Source: an uncultured beta proteobacterium
GTDB lineage: Bacteria; Pseudomonadota; Gammaproteobacteria; Burkholderiales; Burkholderiaceae_C
Assembly: GCA_903894475.1 (NCBI GenBank)
Contig: CAITQH010000201.1
Location: 1-35,314 of the forward strand
Direction of reading: 5' to 3'
DNA: 35,314 nt
In this document: positions 20,175 to 29,014 of the stretch, one piece after another
Position numbering within the stretch: position 1 is the first letter of the stretch
Layout of the letters: each line of letters begins with the position of its first letter
Made by a program: the position numbers and the translations under genes
The notes under the pieces: model-generated
What the model was told of the DNA's origin: nothing
Databases searched by the model: none
The model's input: the letters and a program-made list of their open reading frames with translations, nothing else

Positions 20175-20945
20175 TCAGGCGGCCACCGCGACCTGTGCCT
20201 GCTTGCCGTGCAGACGGACTATGCCTTGCTCCGACAGTGCAAGCAGGTGCCGCGCTACTTCCGAATCCTGGACGCCGATTTTTGCCGCAATATCCTCGGT
20301 CGTCGTCACGTCGGCGCGCAGTGCACCCATGATGCGGCCCATGGTCAGCTTGTCGAGCACCAGTTCCTTGAACAGTGGTTCGTAGTCAGGTCTGGCAAAG
20401 AATTCCTTGTAACCATTTTCGGTCCGCTTGCTCACCCGAAAGCGTTCGCGCTCGACCAGCTTGAAGTAGGGCACCAAATCTGTTGCGGCCTTCAGGCCGT
20501 CGAGCAGACCAGCAACGTCGCGTCCTTCGCTTGAGCCAAAGGGACCCAGGGCTTTGATCTTGGCTCCGAACTCGTGCATGATCTCGGCGAAGCGTATGCC
20601 TTCACCGGCGGAGACCCATTCCAGGCGCAGCCGGTCCGGGTTGATGCCGATGTTCTCCAGGATGCGCTTGGCGACGAAGCTGTTGCCCAGGGCGTCGTAA
20701 TTGCCTTCGGGGTTGTAGTGACAGTCGCCCAGATGGCAGCCGCCGATAAACACGGCGTCCGCCTTCTTGGCAAAGGCTCGGAAGATGAACTCCAGATCGA
20801 CCCGGCCCGAGCACATCAGGCGGATCACGCGCAGATAGGGCGGATACTGAAAGCGCGAGACGCCAGCCAGATCGGCGCCGCCATAGCAGCACCAGTTGCA
20901 CAGAAAACCGACGATGACGGGTTTGAATTCAGAAGGGGATGCCAT
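20175..20945 (-). CDS. bamF: BamF-like MvhD-type subunit with C-terminal helix-turn-helix extension
   Basis: MvhD-type subunits link an electron-input module to HdrA-type flavoproteins through a [2Fe-2S] cluster. Residues 10-140 form that domain, with Cys16, Cys19 and Cys20 (FLCNWCCYGGADLAG), Cys45 (MCSGRVD) and the GGCHLGDCHY motif (Cys70, Cys75). Geobacter BamF has been reported as a selenoprotein; here every such position is Cys and the frame has no TGA. Residues 195-250 form a winged-helix-like segment (TTEDIAAKIGVQDSEVARHLLALSEQG is the core), making the protein longer than plain MvhD (about 140). It sits between arrays 1 and 2. Confidence 0.82.
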   Translation of the reverse strand: MASPSEFKPVIVGFLCNWCCYGGADLAGVSRFQYPPYLRVIRLMCSGRVDLEFIFRAFAKKADAVFIGGCHLGDCHYNPEGNYDALGNSFVAKRILENIGINPDRLRLEWVSAGEGIRFAEIMHEFGAKIKALGPFGSSEGRDVAGLLDGLKAATDLVPYFKLVERERFRVSKRTENGYKEFFARPDYEPLFKELVLDKLTMGRIMGALRADVTTTEDIAAKIGVQDSEVARHLLALSEQGIVRLHGKQAQVAVAA

Positions 20946-20980
20946 GCTTGATACCTTAACGTGAAATAACGGCTTTGGCT

Positions 20981-21114
20981 GTCATCCCGGACCCTGAAGT
21001 TGTCATCCCGGACTTGATCCGGGATCCAGTGCCAGGGGGCCATGGATTGCGGATCAAGTCCGCAATGACAAAGCAAGTGCCCGCAATGACAAAGCAAGGG
21101 TCCGCAATGACAAA
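20981..21114. repeat. Palindromic repeat array 2 (bamE-bamF gap)
   Basis: Left-type units (GTCATCCCGGAC) begin at 20981 and 21002; the second forms a hairpin with TCCGGGAT. A second hairpin ATTGCGGA/TCCGCAAT follows. Right-type units (GTCCGCAATGACAAAGCAAG and variants) start at 21058, 21079 and 21100. All spacings are exactly 21 bases. The layout is the same as the other arrays: two left and three right units. Confidence 0.9.
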
Positions 21115-21157
21115 CACTGAGAGTTCGTAAATTTCTGTCTCCCTTAAGTTGGTCTTT

Positions 21158-24100
21158 TCAGACCTCCGCAAGTGCGGCGTCAATCTGGACGAACACCTCG
21201 TCGTCCGTGTAGTGCGAAAGGCTGATGGCCGCGGTCGGACACTTGGCGACGCACAGGCCGTCGCCCTTGCACAGCACCGCATTGACCACTGCCTTCTTGC
21301 CACGCGGCGTATCCTCGAACGAGATGGCACCATAAGTGCAGACCGAGATGCAAGCGCCGCAGGACACGCAGTCCCTGGCGGACACAGCGCACACCGCGCC
21401 CGAGGCCACCACCGTGTCGTTTGACAGCAGGGTCAGAGCTCGTCCCGCTGCACCATAAGCCTGGGTGATGGTCTCCGACAGGTGCTTGGGATACTGCGCG
21501 GTGCCGCACAGGTAAACGCCTTCCGCAGCAAAGTCGACCGGCCGTAACTTGGCATGGGCTTCCTGGAAGAAGCCGTCCGGGCTCAGTGGCACTTTGAACA
21601 TGCGCCCAAGCTCGGCGGAACCGGCAGCAGGGATCACGGCCGCGGCCAGAATGATGGCATCGGCATCGAGCTCAAGCTTTTTGCCCAGAATCGGATCGGC
21701 TGCCGTGACGCGGATGAAGCTGCGTCCGCCTTGTTCGACGCTTTCGAGCTGTGGCTTGTCGTCCGCTTCGTAGCGGATGAACTTGACGTTCTGGTGCGAC
21801 GCCTCGAGGTAGTAATCCTCGCGGAAGCCGTAGGTCCGGATATCGCGGAACAGCACGTAGATTTCCACTTCGGGCTTGAGCGCCTTCATCTTCAAGGCGT
21901 TCTTCATGGTTCCGCTACAGCAGACGCGGGCGCAGTAGTTGCGGTCCTCGTTGCGGCAACCGACGCACTGAATCATCACCACGTTCTCGGCTGCCATCAG
22001 CTTTTCGTCCTGCTTGGCGAGTTTGCCTTCCATCTCCAGCAGCGTCATCACCTTGTCGCTCTTGCCGTACAGGTACTCGGTTGGCTTGTACTCGGCCGCG
22101 CCGGTGGCGATGATGGCGGCACCGTGTTTGATGGTGCGTACCCGGGCCTTGGACTTGACCGTGGTCGTGAAATTGCCAACGTAACCATCCACATGCGTTA
22201 TCAAAGCGTCCATGATGGCGTGGATCTTCGGGTGGCGATACACCTTTTTCTTGAGGTCCTTCAGGAAGCTCTGTACGTCCATCCCTTCGAGTGTGTAGTG
22301 CAGGCGGTTGGCCATGCCGCCCAAATCCGAGGCTTTCTCGATCAGGTAAGTCTCATAGCCCTGCTCGGCCAGGGTGTGGGCGCTGATCATGCCGGCCACA
22401 CCGCCGCCGATCACCAGTGCGGTCTTGTCCACCGGCAGCGAAAACTCGTCAAGTGGTTCGAGTATGCCGACCCGTGCCACTGACATGCGAACCAGATCCT
22501 TGGACTTGGCCGTTGCGGCTTCCTTCTCCTTGGAGTGCACCCAGGAGCAGTGCTCGCGGATGTTGGCCATGTCGATGTAGTACTGGTTCACGCCAGCTTC
22601 GCGCAAGGTGTCGCGAAACAGTGGCTCGAGCGTGCGCGGCGTGCAGGCGGCGATCACCACCCGGTTCAGCCCCTTGTCGCGGATGGTGTCGGAGATCGCC
22701 TGGGCGGTATTGGTGGCGCAGGCGAACAGGGAATCTTCGACGTGTATCACGCCCGGCAAGCCCAGGGCGTATTGCGCGACATCTGGCACATCGACGACGC
22801 TGCCGATGTTGGCACCGCAGCGACAGACGAAGACGCCGATCTTGGCTTCGTCTTGCGAGACATCCTTTTCCACCGGATAGACCCGGTCCGTCGAGAGCTG
22901 GCCGCGCCGCGACTTGAGCAGGTTGGCGACCTGGGCGCCAGCGCCGCTGGCCCCCATCACCGACTCGGGAATGTCCATCGGTCCCTGGAAGGCGCCGCTG
23001 GTGAAAATGCCCGGACGGCTGGTCTGCAGCGGGTTGAAGGGCTCAACCTTGCAAAAGCCGTGATGGTTGAGTTCAATGCCAAAGACTTTGGAAAAACGCT
23101 GGGCATCCTTGGGCGGTGCCAGACCGACCGAGAGCACCACCAGTTCGAAGAATTCCTCGACCACCCCGTCCGCTGTGATGTAGCGGATCGAGACGTCACC
23201 GGTCACCGGGTCTTCGCTGCCGACAGAGACGTAGCTGCGCACGAAATGCACGTCGGGCAGATTCTGCGCGCGCTGGTAGAAGCGCTCAAAGTCCTTGCCG
23301 TAGGAGCGAATGTCGTTGTGAAAAATCTTGGCGTGCATATCCGGCAGGTGGTCCTTGGCCAGGATCACCTGCTTCTGCGTGTACGAGCAGCACACGGCAG
23401 AGCAGTAGCTGTTGGCGCCTTCGGGGTTAACCTGGCGCGATCCGACGCAGTGAATCCAGGCGATCTTGTGCGGATGCTTCTTGTCCGAGGGCCGCAGGAT
23501 CTGCCCCTCGTGCGGACCGGTGGAACACAGCAGGCGCTCGAAGTCCATACTGGTGACGACGTTCTTGAACACGCCGTAGCCGTAATCGTTGCGCGGCAGG
23601 GGGTTGTAGGTTTCGTAGCCGGGCGACAGGATGATGGCGCCGACCTTGACCTTGATTTTTTCGGGTCGCTGGCTGAAGTCGATGGCGTCGTTTTCACAGA
23701 CGGCCTGGCAGATATTGCAGGTTTTGTCCTTCAGGAACAGGCAGCTGTCGTCGATGTAAGTGACCAGCGGTACGGCTTGTGCAAAGTAGATGTGCACCGC
23801 CTTGTTCAGCGACAGCTCCTGATTGAAGGGGTCGGGGATTTTGACCGGGCAGCGCTCGACGCAGGCGGTGCATCCCGTGCATTTGTCGGCGTTGACGTAG
23901 CGCGGTTTTTTCAGCAGCGTGACGGTGAAGTCTCCGGGCTGGCCCTCGACGCTGTCGACGTCGGTGTAGGTCATCAGCTGGATGTTGGGCGCCCGGTCGG
24001 TTTCGATGAATTTCGGCGACTCGATGCACATCGAGCAGTCATTGGTCGGGAAGGTCTTGTCGAGCTGCGACATCTTGCCGCCGATGGTCGGCGACTTCTC

Positions 24101-24256
24101 GACCAGATAGACCTTGTAACCATCCGTTGACAGGTCGAGCGCGGACTGGATGCCGCTGATGCCGCCACCGATGACCATCACGTCGCCCATGTTGTCGTCC
24201 GCCGGACGAAACACGTTCTGCGTGTTCCATTGCTGCTGTAAGAGTCCAAATTCCAC
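21158..24256 (-). CDS. bamE: BamE-like double HdrA flavo-iron-sulfur protein
   Basis: HdrA proteins carry FAD and several [4Fe-4S] clusters and are the bifurcating centre of heterodisulfide reductase-type complexes. This 1032-residue product is two HdrA-like halves fused. The first has an FAD motif GGGISG (30-35), an HdrA Cys region (Cys74, Cys77) and [4Fe-4S] sites CTGCTACVERC (126-136) and CNICQAVC (180-187). The second has VIGGGVAG (616-622) and CVGCRNE...CARVCC (764-780). Two ferredoxin motifs end the protein, CVSCGACISVC (963-973) and CKGDGLCVAKC (996-1006). Double HdrA fits BamE of the class II benzoyl-CoA reductase complex. Fourteen bases separate it from bamD, with GAGGA as ribosome site. 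Confidence 0.88.
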   Translation of the reverse strand: MEFGLLQQQWNTQNVFRPADDNMGDVMVIGGGISGIQSALDLSTDGYKVYLVEKSPTIGGKMSQLDKTFPTNDCSMCIESPKFIETDRAPNIQLMTYTDVDSVEGQPGDFTVTLLKKPRYVNADKCTGCTACVERCPVKIPDPFNQELSLNKAVHIYFAQAVPLVTYIDDSCLFLKDKTCNICQAVCENDAIDFSQRPEKIKVKVGAIILSPGYETYNPLPRNDYGYGVFKNVVTSMDFERLLCSTGPHEGQILRPSDKKHPHKIAWIHCVGSRQVNPEGANSYCSAVCCSYTQKQVILAKDHLPDMHAKIFHNDIRSYGKDFERFYQRAQNLPDVHFVRSYVSVGSEDPVTGDVSIRYITADGVVEEFFELVVLSVGLAPPKDAQRFSKVFGIELNHHGFCKVEPFNPLQTSRPGIFTSGAFQGPMDIPESVMGASGAGAQVANLLKSRRGQLSTDRVYPVEKDVSQDEAKIGVFVCRCGANIGSVVDVPDVAQYALGLPGVIHVEDSLFACATNTAQAISDTIRDKGLNRVVIAACTPRTLEPLFRDTLREAGVNQYYIDMANIREHCSWVHSKEKEAATAKSKDLVRMSVARVGILEPLDEFSLPVDKTALVIGGGVAGMISAHTLAEQGYETYLIEKASDLGGMANRLHYTLEGMDVQSFLKDLKKKVYRHPKIHAIMDALITHVDGYVGNFTTTVKSKARVRTIKHGAAIIATGAAEYKPTEYLYGKSDKVMTLLEMEGKLAKQDEKLMAAENVVMIQCVGCRNEDRNYCARVCCSGTMKNALKMKALKPEVEIYVLFRDIRTYGFREDYYLEASHQNVKFIRYEADDKPQLESVEQGGRSFIRVTAADPILGKKLELDADAIILAAAVIPAAGSAELGRMFKVPLSPDGFFQEAHAKLRPVDFAAEGVYLCGTAQYPKHLSETITQAYGAAGRALTLLSNDTVVASGAVCAVSARDCVSCGACISVCTYGAISFEDTPRGKKAVVNAVLCKGDGLCVAKCPTAAISLSHYTDDEVFVQIDAALAEV

Positions 24257-24270
24257 GTTGGTGTCCTCGG

Positions 24271-25425
24271 CTAGATTGCTTCGCGGATGATTTCGGTGAT
24301 GTCCAAGATAGAGATCGAGGCACCGCCGTCAGCACGGCCCAAGCGACTGTCTTCGAAATTGGTGATGCAGTAAGGACAGGATGTCACCAGGACCTGCGCG
24401 CCGGTCACGGCCGCCTGCTCCAGGCGCACGTCGGAGAAGCGCTCGCCCTTGGGCGTTTCCATCCAGATGCGACCGCCGCCACCGCCGCAGCAGAAGCTGT
24501 TCTTGCGGTTCTCGGCCATCTCGGTCAATTGCAGTCCCGGCACGCTCTTGAGTGCTTCGCGTGGCTGATCGAAGATGCCGTTGTGACGGCCCAGGTAGCA
24601 GGGATCGTGATAGGTGACGTTCTTGGCGACTTCCTTGGTCAGCTTCAAGCGGCCCTCGCCAATCAACTGGTGGATGAATTCGGTGATGTGCACCACCTCG
24701 AAATGCACCATGAACTCGGGGTACTCGTTCTTGAAGCTGTGATAGCAGTGCGGCGACGAAACCAGGATCTTCTTGACACCGTTGCCGACCAGTTGACCAA
24801 TGTTCTGCCGCGCCAGCGTGCGAAACAATTTCTCATCGCCGGTCTTGCGGATGCTCTCTCCGCAGCAACTCTCGTCGGTGCCGAGGATGCCGAAGTTCAC
24901 GCCCGCCGCCTGCAGTATCTCGACCGTGGCCTTGGCGATCTTCTTGCCGCGCGGATCGTACGAAAGGTAGCAGCCGGGGGAGTACATGACTTCCATGCCC
25001 TCCTCGAAACGCTTGACACCCAAGCCGTTGGCCCAGTCGGCCCGCTTGGAGCGCGCTTCGCCGAACGGATTGCCCTCAGCCCGCAGGCTGGCAGCCACAC
25101 CCGGAATTGGCGAGGCGCCGCCGGCGAAGACGTCATACTCCGTGGCGACGCGGCGCAGCGCGACGCCGGACTCGATCTGTTTGACGTCGCGCGGACAGAC
25201 CTGCGGACATTTGCCGCAAGTGGTGCAGCGCCAGATGTCCTCGCTGTCGATCTCGGTCAGGCCGAAAGTGGCTTCGCGCACGAGTTTGCGCATGCTGAAT
25301 TTGGAAACCCTGTTCCACGGGCAGACGGTATCGCACATGCCGCACTGGTAACAGGATTTGAAAGCATCGCCACCGGCTGCCTTGATGGCATCGATGATTT
25401 CTTTTTGGGGGGCTACGGTTTCCAT
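24271..25425 (-). CDS. bamD: BamD-like HdrD-type iron-sulfur protein
   Basis: This 384-residue product resembles HdrD/GlpC-type proteins. Two [4Fe-4S] motifs lie near the N terminus (CYQCGMCDTVCP, Cys25/28/31/35, and CTTCGKCPQVCP, Cys67/70/73/77). Two CCG domains follow: one around DESCCGE and SSPHCYHS, the other around DPCYLGRH, FCCGGGGG and SCPYC. CCG domains bind noncubane or [4Fe-4S] clusters in heterodisulfide reductases. In the Bam complex it would connect BamBC with the HdrA-like BamE. It starts three bases after the bamC stop, with GAAGG inside the end of bamC. Confidence 0.87.
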   Translation of the reverse strand: METVAPQKEIIDAIKAAGGDAFKSCYQCGMCDTVCPWNRVSKFSMRKLVREATFGLTEIDSEDIWRCTTCGKCPQVCPRDVKQIESGVALRRVATEYDVFAGGASPIPGVAASLRAEGNPFGEARSKRADWANGLGVKRFEEGMEVMYSPGCYLSYDPRGKKIAKATVEILQAAGVNFGILGTDESCCGESIRKTGDEKLFRTLARQNIGQLVGNGVKKILVSSPHCYHSFKNEYPEFMVHFEVVHITEFIHQLIGEGRLKLTKEVAKNVTYHDPCYLGRHNGIFDQPREALKSVPGLQLTEMAENRKNSFCCGGGGGRIWMETPKGERFSDVRLEQAAVTGAQVLVTSCPYCITNFEDSRLGRADGGASISILDITEIIREAI

Positions 25426-25428
25426 GCC

Positions 25429-25968
25429 TCAGGCCTTCGACATTCTTGCCAGGGTGTCCAGCACTTGCTGCAAACCGTGTTTATCTATCATGGCGCCGAT
25501 GCCGATCTCGACATCGCCGAGCTTGGGCTGATCCTCTTCGACTTCCTCTTCGCGCTCGACGTAAATCAGGGCCTCGGCATGGCACCACTCGACGCACTTG
25601 GGCTGGTCCAGCGCCGGTGTCTCCTCACACATGTCGCACTTGAGCGGCAGGCCCGAATCGGGTTCCTTGAACAGGTCGCGCGAAGGGCAGGAGGCGCGGC
25701 AGAAATCGCATTCGTTGTATTCCTTGCCGTCGATGATGTACTTGTCGCGCCCGGTGCATTCCGACTCGGTGTACTCGCCGGCGTAGACCGGCAGGTAGAT
25801 GTCGCGCAGCGGCAGGCGCACGATGCGGATGCGTGAACGCGCCGGGTTGTTGCTGCTGTAGCGCGGCGTTGCGTGCCACGAAGAACAGATCACCTCGCAG
25901 GCCTTGCAGCCGTTGCATTTGTCGGCGTCAATGGTGATCGACTTGACGATTTTCTTGACCTTAGCCAT
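25429..25968 (-). CDS. bamC: BamC-like three-cluster ferredoxin subunit
   Basis: This 179-residue product is a HycB/NrfC-like electron-transfer protein. Cys clusters are CNGCKACEVIC (18-28), Cys71, CDFCRASC (87-94) and CDMC...CVEWC (111-129), enough for three [4Fe-4S] clusters as known for BamC. It would bring electrons to the tungsten and iron-sulfur site of BamB. The frame extends upstream into bamB, but the ATG at 25968 overlaps the bamB stop by eight bases and starts the recognisable sequence (MAKVKKIVKSITID), so I chose it. The C-terminal 50 residues are acidic and outside the ferredoxin fold. Confidence 0.88.
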   Translation of the reverse strand: MAKVKKIVKSITIDADKCNGCKACEVICSSWHATPRYSSNNPARSRIRIVRLPLRDIYLPVYAGEYTESECTGRDKYIIDGKEYNECDFCRASCPSRDLFKEPDSGLPLKCDMCEETPALDQPKCVEWCHAEALIYVEREEEVEEDQPKLGDVEIGIGAMIDKHGLQQVLDTLARMSKA

Positions 25969-27922
25969 GGCCGTAAATCCCCTTCTGCTCAAATTCTTCG
26001 GCGACGAAATCCATTTCAAGGTCGTGCAGCGATTCCTTGGTCGGAATGCCCTGATCGTTGAATCCCTTGAGCTTGTAGTACTGGTCCAGTAACTCCTTCT
26101 CCAGATCGGGGAAGCGCTTCCTCCAGTGGTCCTCCGGTGGCTTGTCGTCGACCCGGCGCAGGCCACGGCGCACATTGAGTGCGCGCATCAGGGTGCGGGT
26201 ACGCGTTGCTGACTTCCACACATCGTCCTTGCTCATCTTGATGCCGGTGCCGGCGGTGACGAACTCCGCATAGTTGTGGATGTGGTAGGGCGGCTTGAGC
26301 GGGAACGATGAGAGACCGGCGCACATGCCCAGGGCGTCGTCGATGTAGTGCATCTTCTCCATCCAGTCGACGATCTCGCAACTGGCCTCGACCGTCGGGT
26401 AGTAGGGATTGGACATTTCGCCGCGTGGCTCCCAATCGACGTAGTACTTCTTGAACTTCTCGTCGGGCACCTGGAACCAGTCCTTGACAAACTCTTCGCG
26501 CAACTCGCGCGTGGCAAAAGGCTCCTGCGGAAACTGGCCTTCGATCTGCGTGATGTTGATCTTCTCGCCGGTCGAGTACATCAGGTAGTAGACCGGATTG
26601 AGCATGCCGAGCTTGAGCGGCAACTGCTCGTGCTTCTTGATGGTGTTGTGATCGTACTTTTCCGCGCCCTTGCCGATGCGACGCGCGGCCCAGTAGGTAC
26701 CGTCGGCCAGGTAGTCGCCGATGCCTTCACGGCGCACCATCTTTTCCAGCAGGTAGTAAAAGCGTCCCTCGGTATCCTCGGGCATACCGGGGAAGTCTTC
26801 CATGGTCAGGATGCCGGCCTCCAGCAGTTCCAGGCCGAAAGCCATCGCCTGCGGTGCAGAGAAACCGTCGACGCCATACTCGGTGGCTTTTTGCGCTATC
26901 TTGAAACCAAAGTCCAGGTCCGAGAAGGCTGCCATGGTGTAGGTCAGCTTCGAATAGCACTTCATCATGTAGGTTGGCAGACCCGGCACCGAGATGGTGG
27001 CGCCGCACTTCATCGGGCAGTTGTGGCAACTGATCAGGCGTGTGCGCACGTTCTCCTGGGTTTCCTTCCACTTCTGCTCGATTTCATGGGTCCAGAAATC
27101 CTTGCGCCGGGTGCGTGAATTGCCCCAGGTGAAGTTGGTGGTGTGCCATTCTTCATCGACGATGGCCATTTCCTGCGGTGAACCCAGGCCCTGCAGAATC
27201 GGCGGCACACCCTGGATCGGATGGTCGGCGCGATATTTGATGTACTTGAGAACGCCGTCGCACAGTTCCATGTACTTGACAGGGTCAGCGACGTTGATGT
27301 CCTTGGTGCCGCGCACGGCGACGGCCTTCAGGCCCTTGTCGCCCATCACGGCACCAATGCCGCCGCGGCTTGCGCTGGAGCGCCCCTGCTCGATCGAAGC
27401 AAAGAAGACACGGTTCTCGCCGGCCAGGCCAATGGCAGCGACCTGAATGTCGGGGTCTTTCAGTTCCCGGCGGATGGCCTCGGAGGTTTCGGTGGCGCCC
27501 AGGCCCTTGAGGTGCGAGGCGTCACGGATTTCAACCTTGTCGTTATTGATCCACAGGTAAACCAGTTCCTCGGACTTGCCGCTGATGACGATCTTGTCGT
27601 AGCCGGCGTACTTGAGTTCGGGTGCAAAGAAGCCGCCCATCATGGAATACGCCATCAGCTTGGTTTGCGGCGAGATGGTCGAGACGATGGTCCGGTTGCT
27701 GCCTGGTGCCGCCGTCCCACACAGTAGGCCGCTGCTGAAGATCAGCAGGTTTTCAGGGGAGAAAGCATCCGTCTCGGCTGGAACCCGGTCCCACATGATC
27801 TTGGCGTTGGTGCCGAGCCCACCCATGAACAACCTGGTGTCGTTCGGGTCGGTCTCGACCCGGTCGATGCTGCCTCGCGTGAGGTCCACTTCCAGGTCAA
27901 AGCCTATTTCTCCGTAACGCAT
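25961..27922 (-). CDS. bamB: BamB-like tungsten-containing benzoyl-CoA reductase catalytic subunit
   Basis: BamB is the aldehyde:ferredoxin oxidoreductase-family subunit that reduces benzoyl-CoA to cyclohexa-1,5-diene-1-carbonyl-CoA without ATP. The product has 653 residues, which is the length I recall for Geobacter metallireducens BamB. Probable [4Fe-4S] ligands are Cys299, Cys302, Cys306 (CHNCPMKC) and Cys534. Glu251, Glu257, His260 and Cys322 fall at the same numbers that I remember for active-site residues and the tungsten-ligating Cys of the solved BamB. The N-terminal region (1-205) is the tungstopterin-binding fold. It is 64 bases downstream of dch and overlaps bamC. A plain aldehyde oxidoreductase is unlikely given these residues and neighbours. 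Confidence 0.9.
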   Translation of the reverse strand: MRYGEIGFDLEVDLTRGSIDRVETDPNDTRLFMGGLGTNAKIMWDRVPAETDAFSPENLLIFSSGLLCGTAAPGSNRTIVSTISPQTKLMAYSMMGGFFAPELKYAGYDKIVISGKSEELVYLWINNDKVEIRDASHLKGLGATETSEAIRRELKDPDIQVAAIGLAGENRVFFASIEQGRSSASRGGIGAVMGDKGLKAVAVRGTKDINVADPVKYMELCDGVLKYIKYRADHPIQGVPPILQGLGSPQEMAIVDEEWHTTNFTWGNSRTRRKDFWTHEIEQKWKETQENVRTRLISCHNCPMKCGATISVPGLPTYMMKCYSKLTYTMAAFSDLDFGFKIAQKATEYGVDGFSAPQAMAFGLELLEAGILTMEDFPGMPEDTEGRFYYLLEKMVRREGIGDYLADGTYWAARRIGKGAEKYDHNTIKKHEQLPLKLGMLNPVYYLMYSTGEKINITQIEGQFPQEPFATRELREEFVKDWFQVPDEKFKKYYVDWEPRGEMSNPYYPTVEASCEIVDWMEKMHYIDDALGMCAGLSSFPLKPPYHIHNYAEFVTAGTGIKMSKDDVWKSATRTRTLMRALNVRRGLRRVDDKPPEDHWRKRFPDLEKELLDQYYKLKGFNDQGIPTKESLHDLEMDFVAEEFEQKGIYGHG

Positions 27923-27986
27923 ATTTCTGGTCCTCTGTCAGACGGTGTTTCTATCGATCAATCCTGACTGTGCTGGCGCAACGCCA

Positions 27987-28769
27987 TCAGGCGTGCGTCC
28001 AGCTGGGTGCGCGCCGCGCCAGAAAGGCTGCCAGCCCCTCGTTCGCATCGTGTGTTTTCATCAGGCGGTCCAGGTAAAGGGTCTCGACTTCCTGCAAGCG
28101 TGCGCGCAGACTGCGAATCAGCGGTCCCCGCGCGGCGGCCACCGCACAGGCCAGTGCTGCCGCGCTCTTGGGCGCGAGATGCTGGTCAAAATACTGCAGG
28201 GCTGCACTCTCGGGGTCGTCGGCAACGGTCTGCACCAGGCCCATGGCCTTGGCCTCGACGCCGCTGATCGAGCGACCGGAAAAAAGAAGGTCTTCGGCGT
28301 CGCTCTGGTTGACGCGGTAGGGCAGCAAACAGGAAGCGGCCGGCGCAAACACACCCAGGCTCATTTCAGGCTGACCGAGCTTTGCGTCAGCCGTTGAAAA
28401 GATGGGGCCCCCGGCCAGCGCCACTTCAAGTCCACCGCCCAGACACTGGCCGCGTACCACCGTCAGGATCGGCAGCGGGAACTCGACCATGGTGAGGATC
28501 AGTGCATGCAGCGCAGCAAGCATGCCGGCGCAGCGTTCGGCGAGGTGCTCTTCCACACTGGCGCCAAAGCTGAAATGCGTTCCTTCCGCATCGAGCAGCA
28601 CGCCGCGCAAGCCTGGTGACGCACGATGTGCATCGAAGGCTGCCTGCAGACAGGCAATCATCGCGGCGTCGACGATGTTGGCTTTCGGACGGTCCAGCCG
28701 CAGGCGCAACAGCGCGCCATCGCGATCAAGCCAGACTTTGAGGGGGGAGGTCGTGTTTGTTTCAGTCAT
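27987..28769 (-). CDS. dch: Cyclohexa-1,5-diene-1-carbonyl-CoA hydratase
   Basis: Dch adds water to the cyclic dienoyl-CoA made by benzoyl-CoA reductase, giving 6-hydroxycyclohex-1-ene-1-carbonyl-CoA. The 260-residue product is a crotonase-family protein with the oxyanion-hole segment HFSFGAS, the GQCLGGGLEVALAG loop and GQPEMSLGVFAPAASCLLP. These resemble Thauera Dch closely, as I recall it. It stands between oah and bamB on the same strand, separated from oah by repeat array 3. General enoyl-CoA hydratases share the fold, but the motif set and the neighbours point to Dch. Confidence 0.9.
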   Translation of the reverse strand: MTETNTTSPLKVWLDRDGALLRLRLDRPKANIVDAAMIACLQAAFDAHRASPGLRGVLLDAEGTHFSFGASVEEHLAERCAGMLAALHALILTMVEFPLPILTVVRGQCLGGGLEVALAGGPIFSTADAKLGQPEMSLGVFAPAASCLLPYRVNQSDAEDLLFSGRSISGVEAKAMGLVQTVADDPESAALQYFDQHLAPKSAAALACAVAAARGPLIRSLRARLQEVETLYLDRLMKTHDANEGLAAFLARRAPSWTHA

Positions 28770-28790
28770 ATCGATTCAATTCCTGAGTCT

Positions 28791-28987
28791 GTCATTCCGG
28801 ACTCGACAGCTGTCATCCCGGACCCCGAGTTTGTCATCCCGGACCCCGAGTTTGTCATCCCGGACCTGATCCGGGATCCAGTGCCTCGCGAACACTGGAT
28901 TGCGGATCGAGTCCGCAATGACAAGGCAAGAGTCCGCAATGACAAGGCAAAAGTCCGCAATGACAAGGCAAAAGTCCGCAGTGACAC
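28791..28987. repeat. Palindromic repeat array 3, fully symmetric (oah-dch gap)
   Basis: Four left-type units (GTCATCCCGGAC and variants) start at 28791, 28812, 28833 and 28854, and four right-type units (GTCCGCAATGACAAGGC and variants) start at 28911, 28932, 28953 and 28974, all 21 bases apart. The innermost units belong to two central hairpins, ATCCCGGA/TCCGGGAT and ATTGCGGA/TCCGCAAT, linked by CCAGTG...CACTGG. The array is symmetric, and left and right units are imperfect inverted copies of each other. It fills most of the 245-base gap. Confidence 0.92.
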
Positions 28988-29014
28988 CATGAGTGTTACC
29001 GGCCATCGCTGCGT

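Noticed and set aside
20175-20945. Selenocysteine codon in bamF.
   Set aside because: The frame is uninterrupted and all motif positions are TGC/TGT-type Cys codons.
25961-27922. Simple aldehyde:ferredoxin oxidoreductase identity for the tungsten enzyme.
   Set aside because: The full bamC-I set follows it, benzoyl-CoA pathway genes precede it, and BamB-specific residues are present.
28791-28987. CRISPR array (regular short repeats).
   Set aside because: The period is 21 bases with 7-9 base near-identical linkers, units on the two sides are in opposite orientation, and there are no unique spacers or cas genes.
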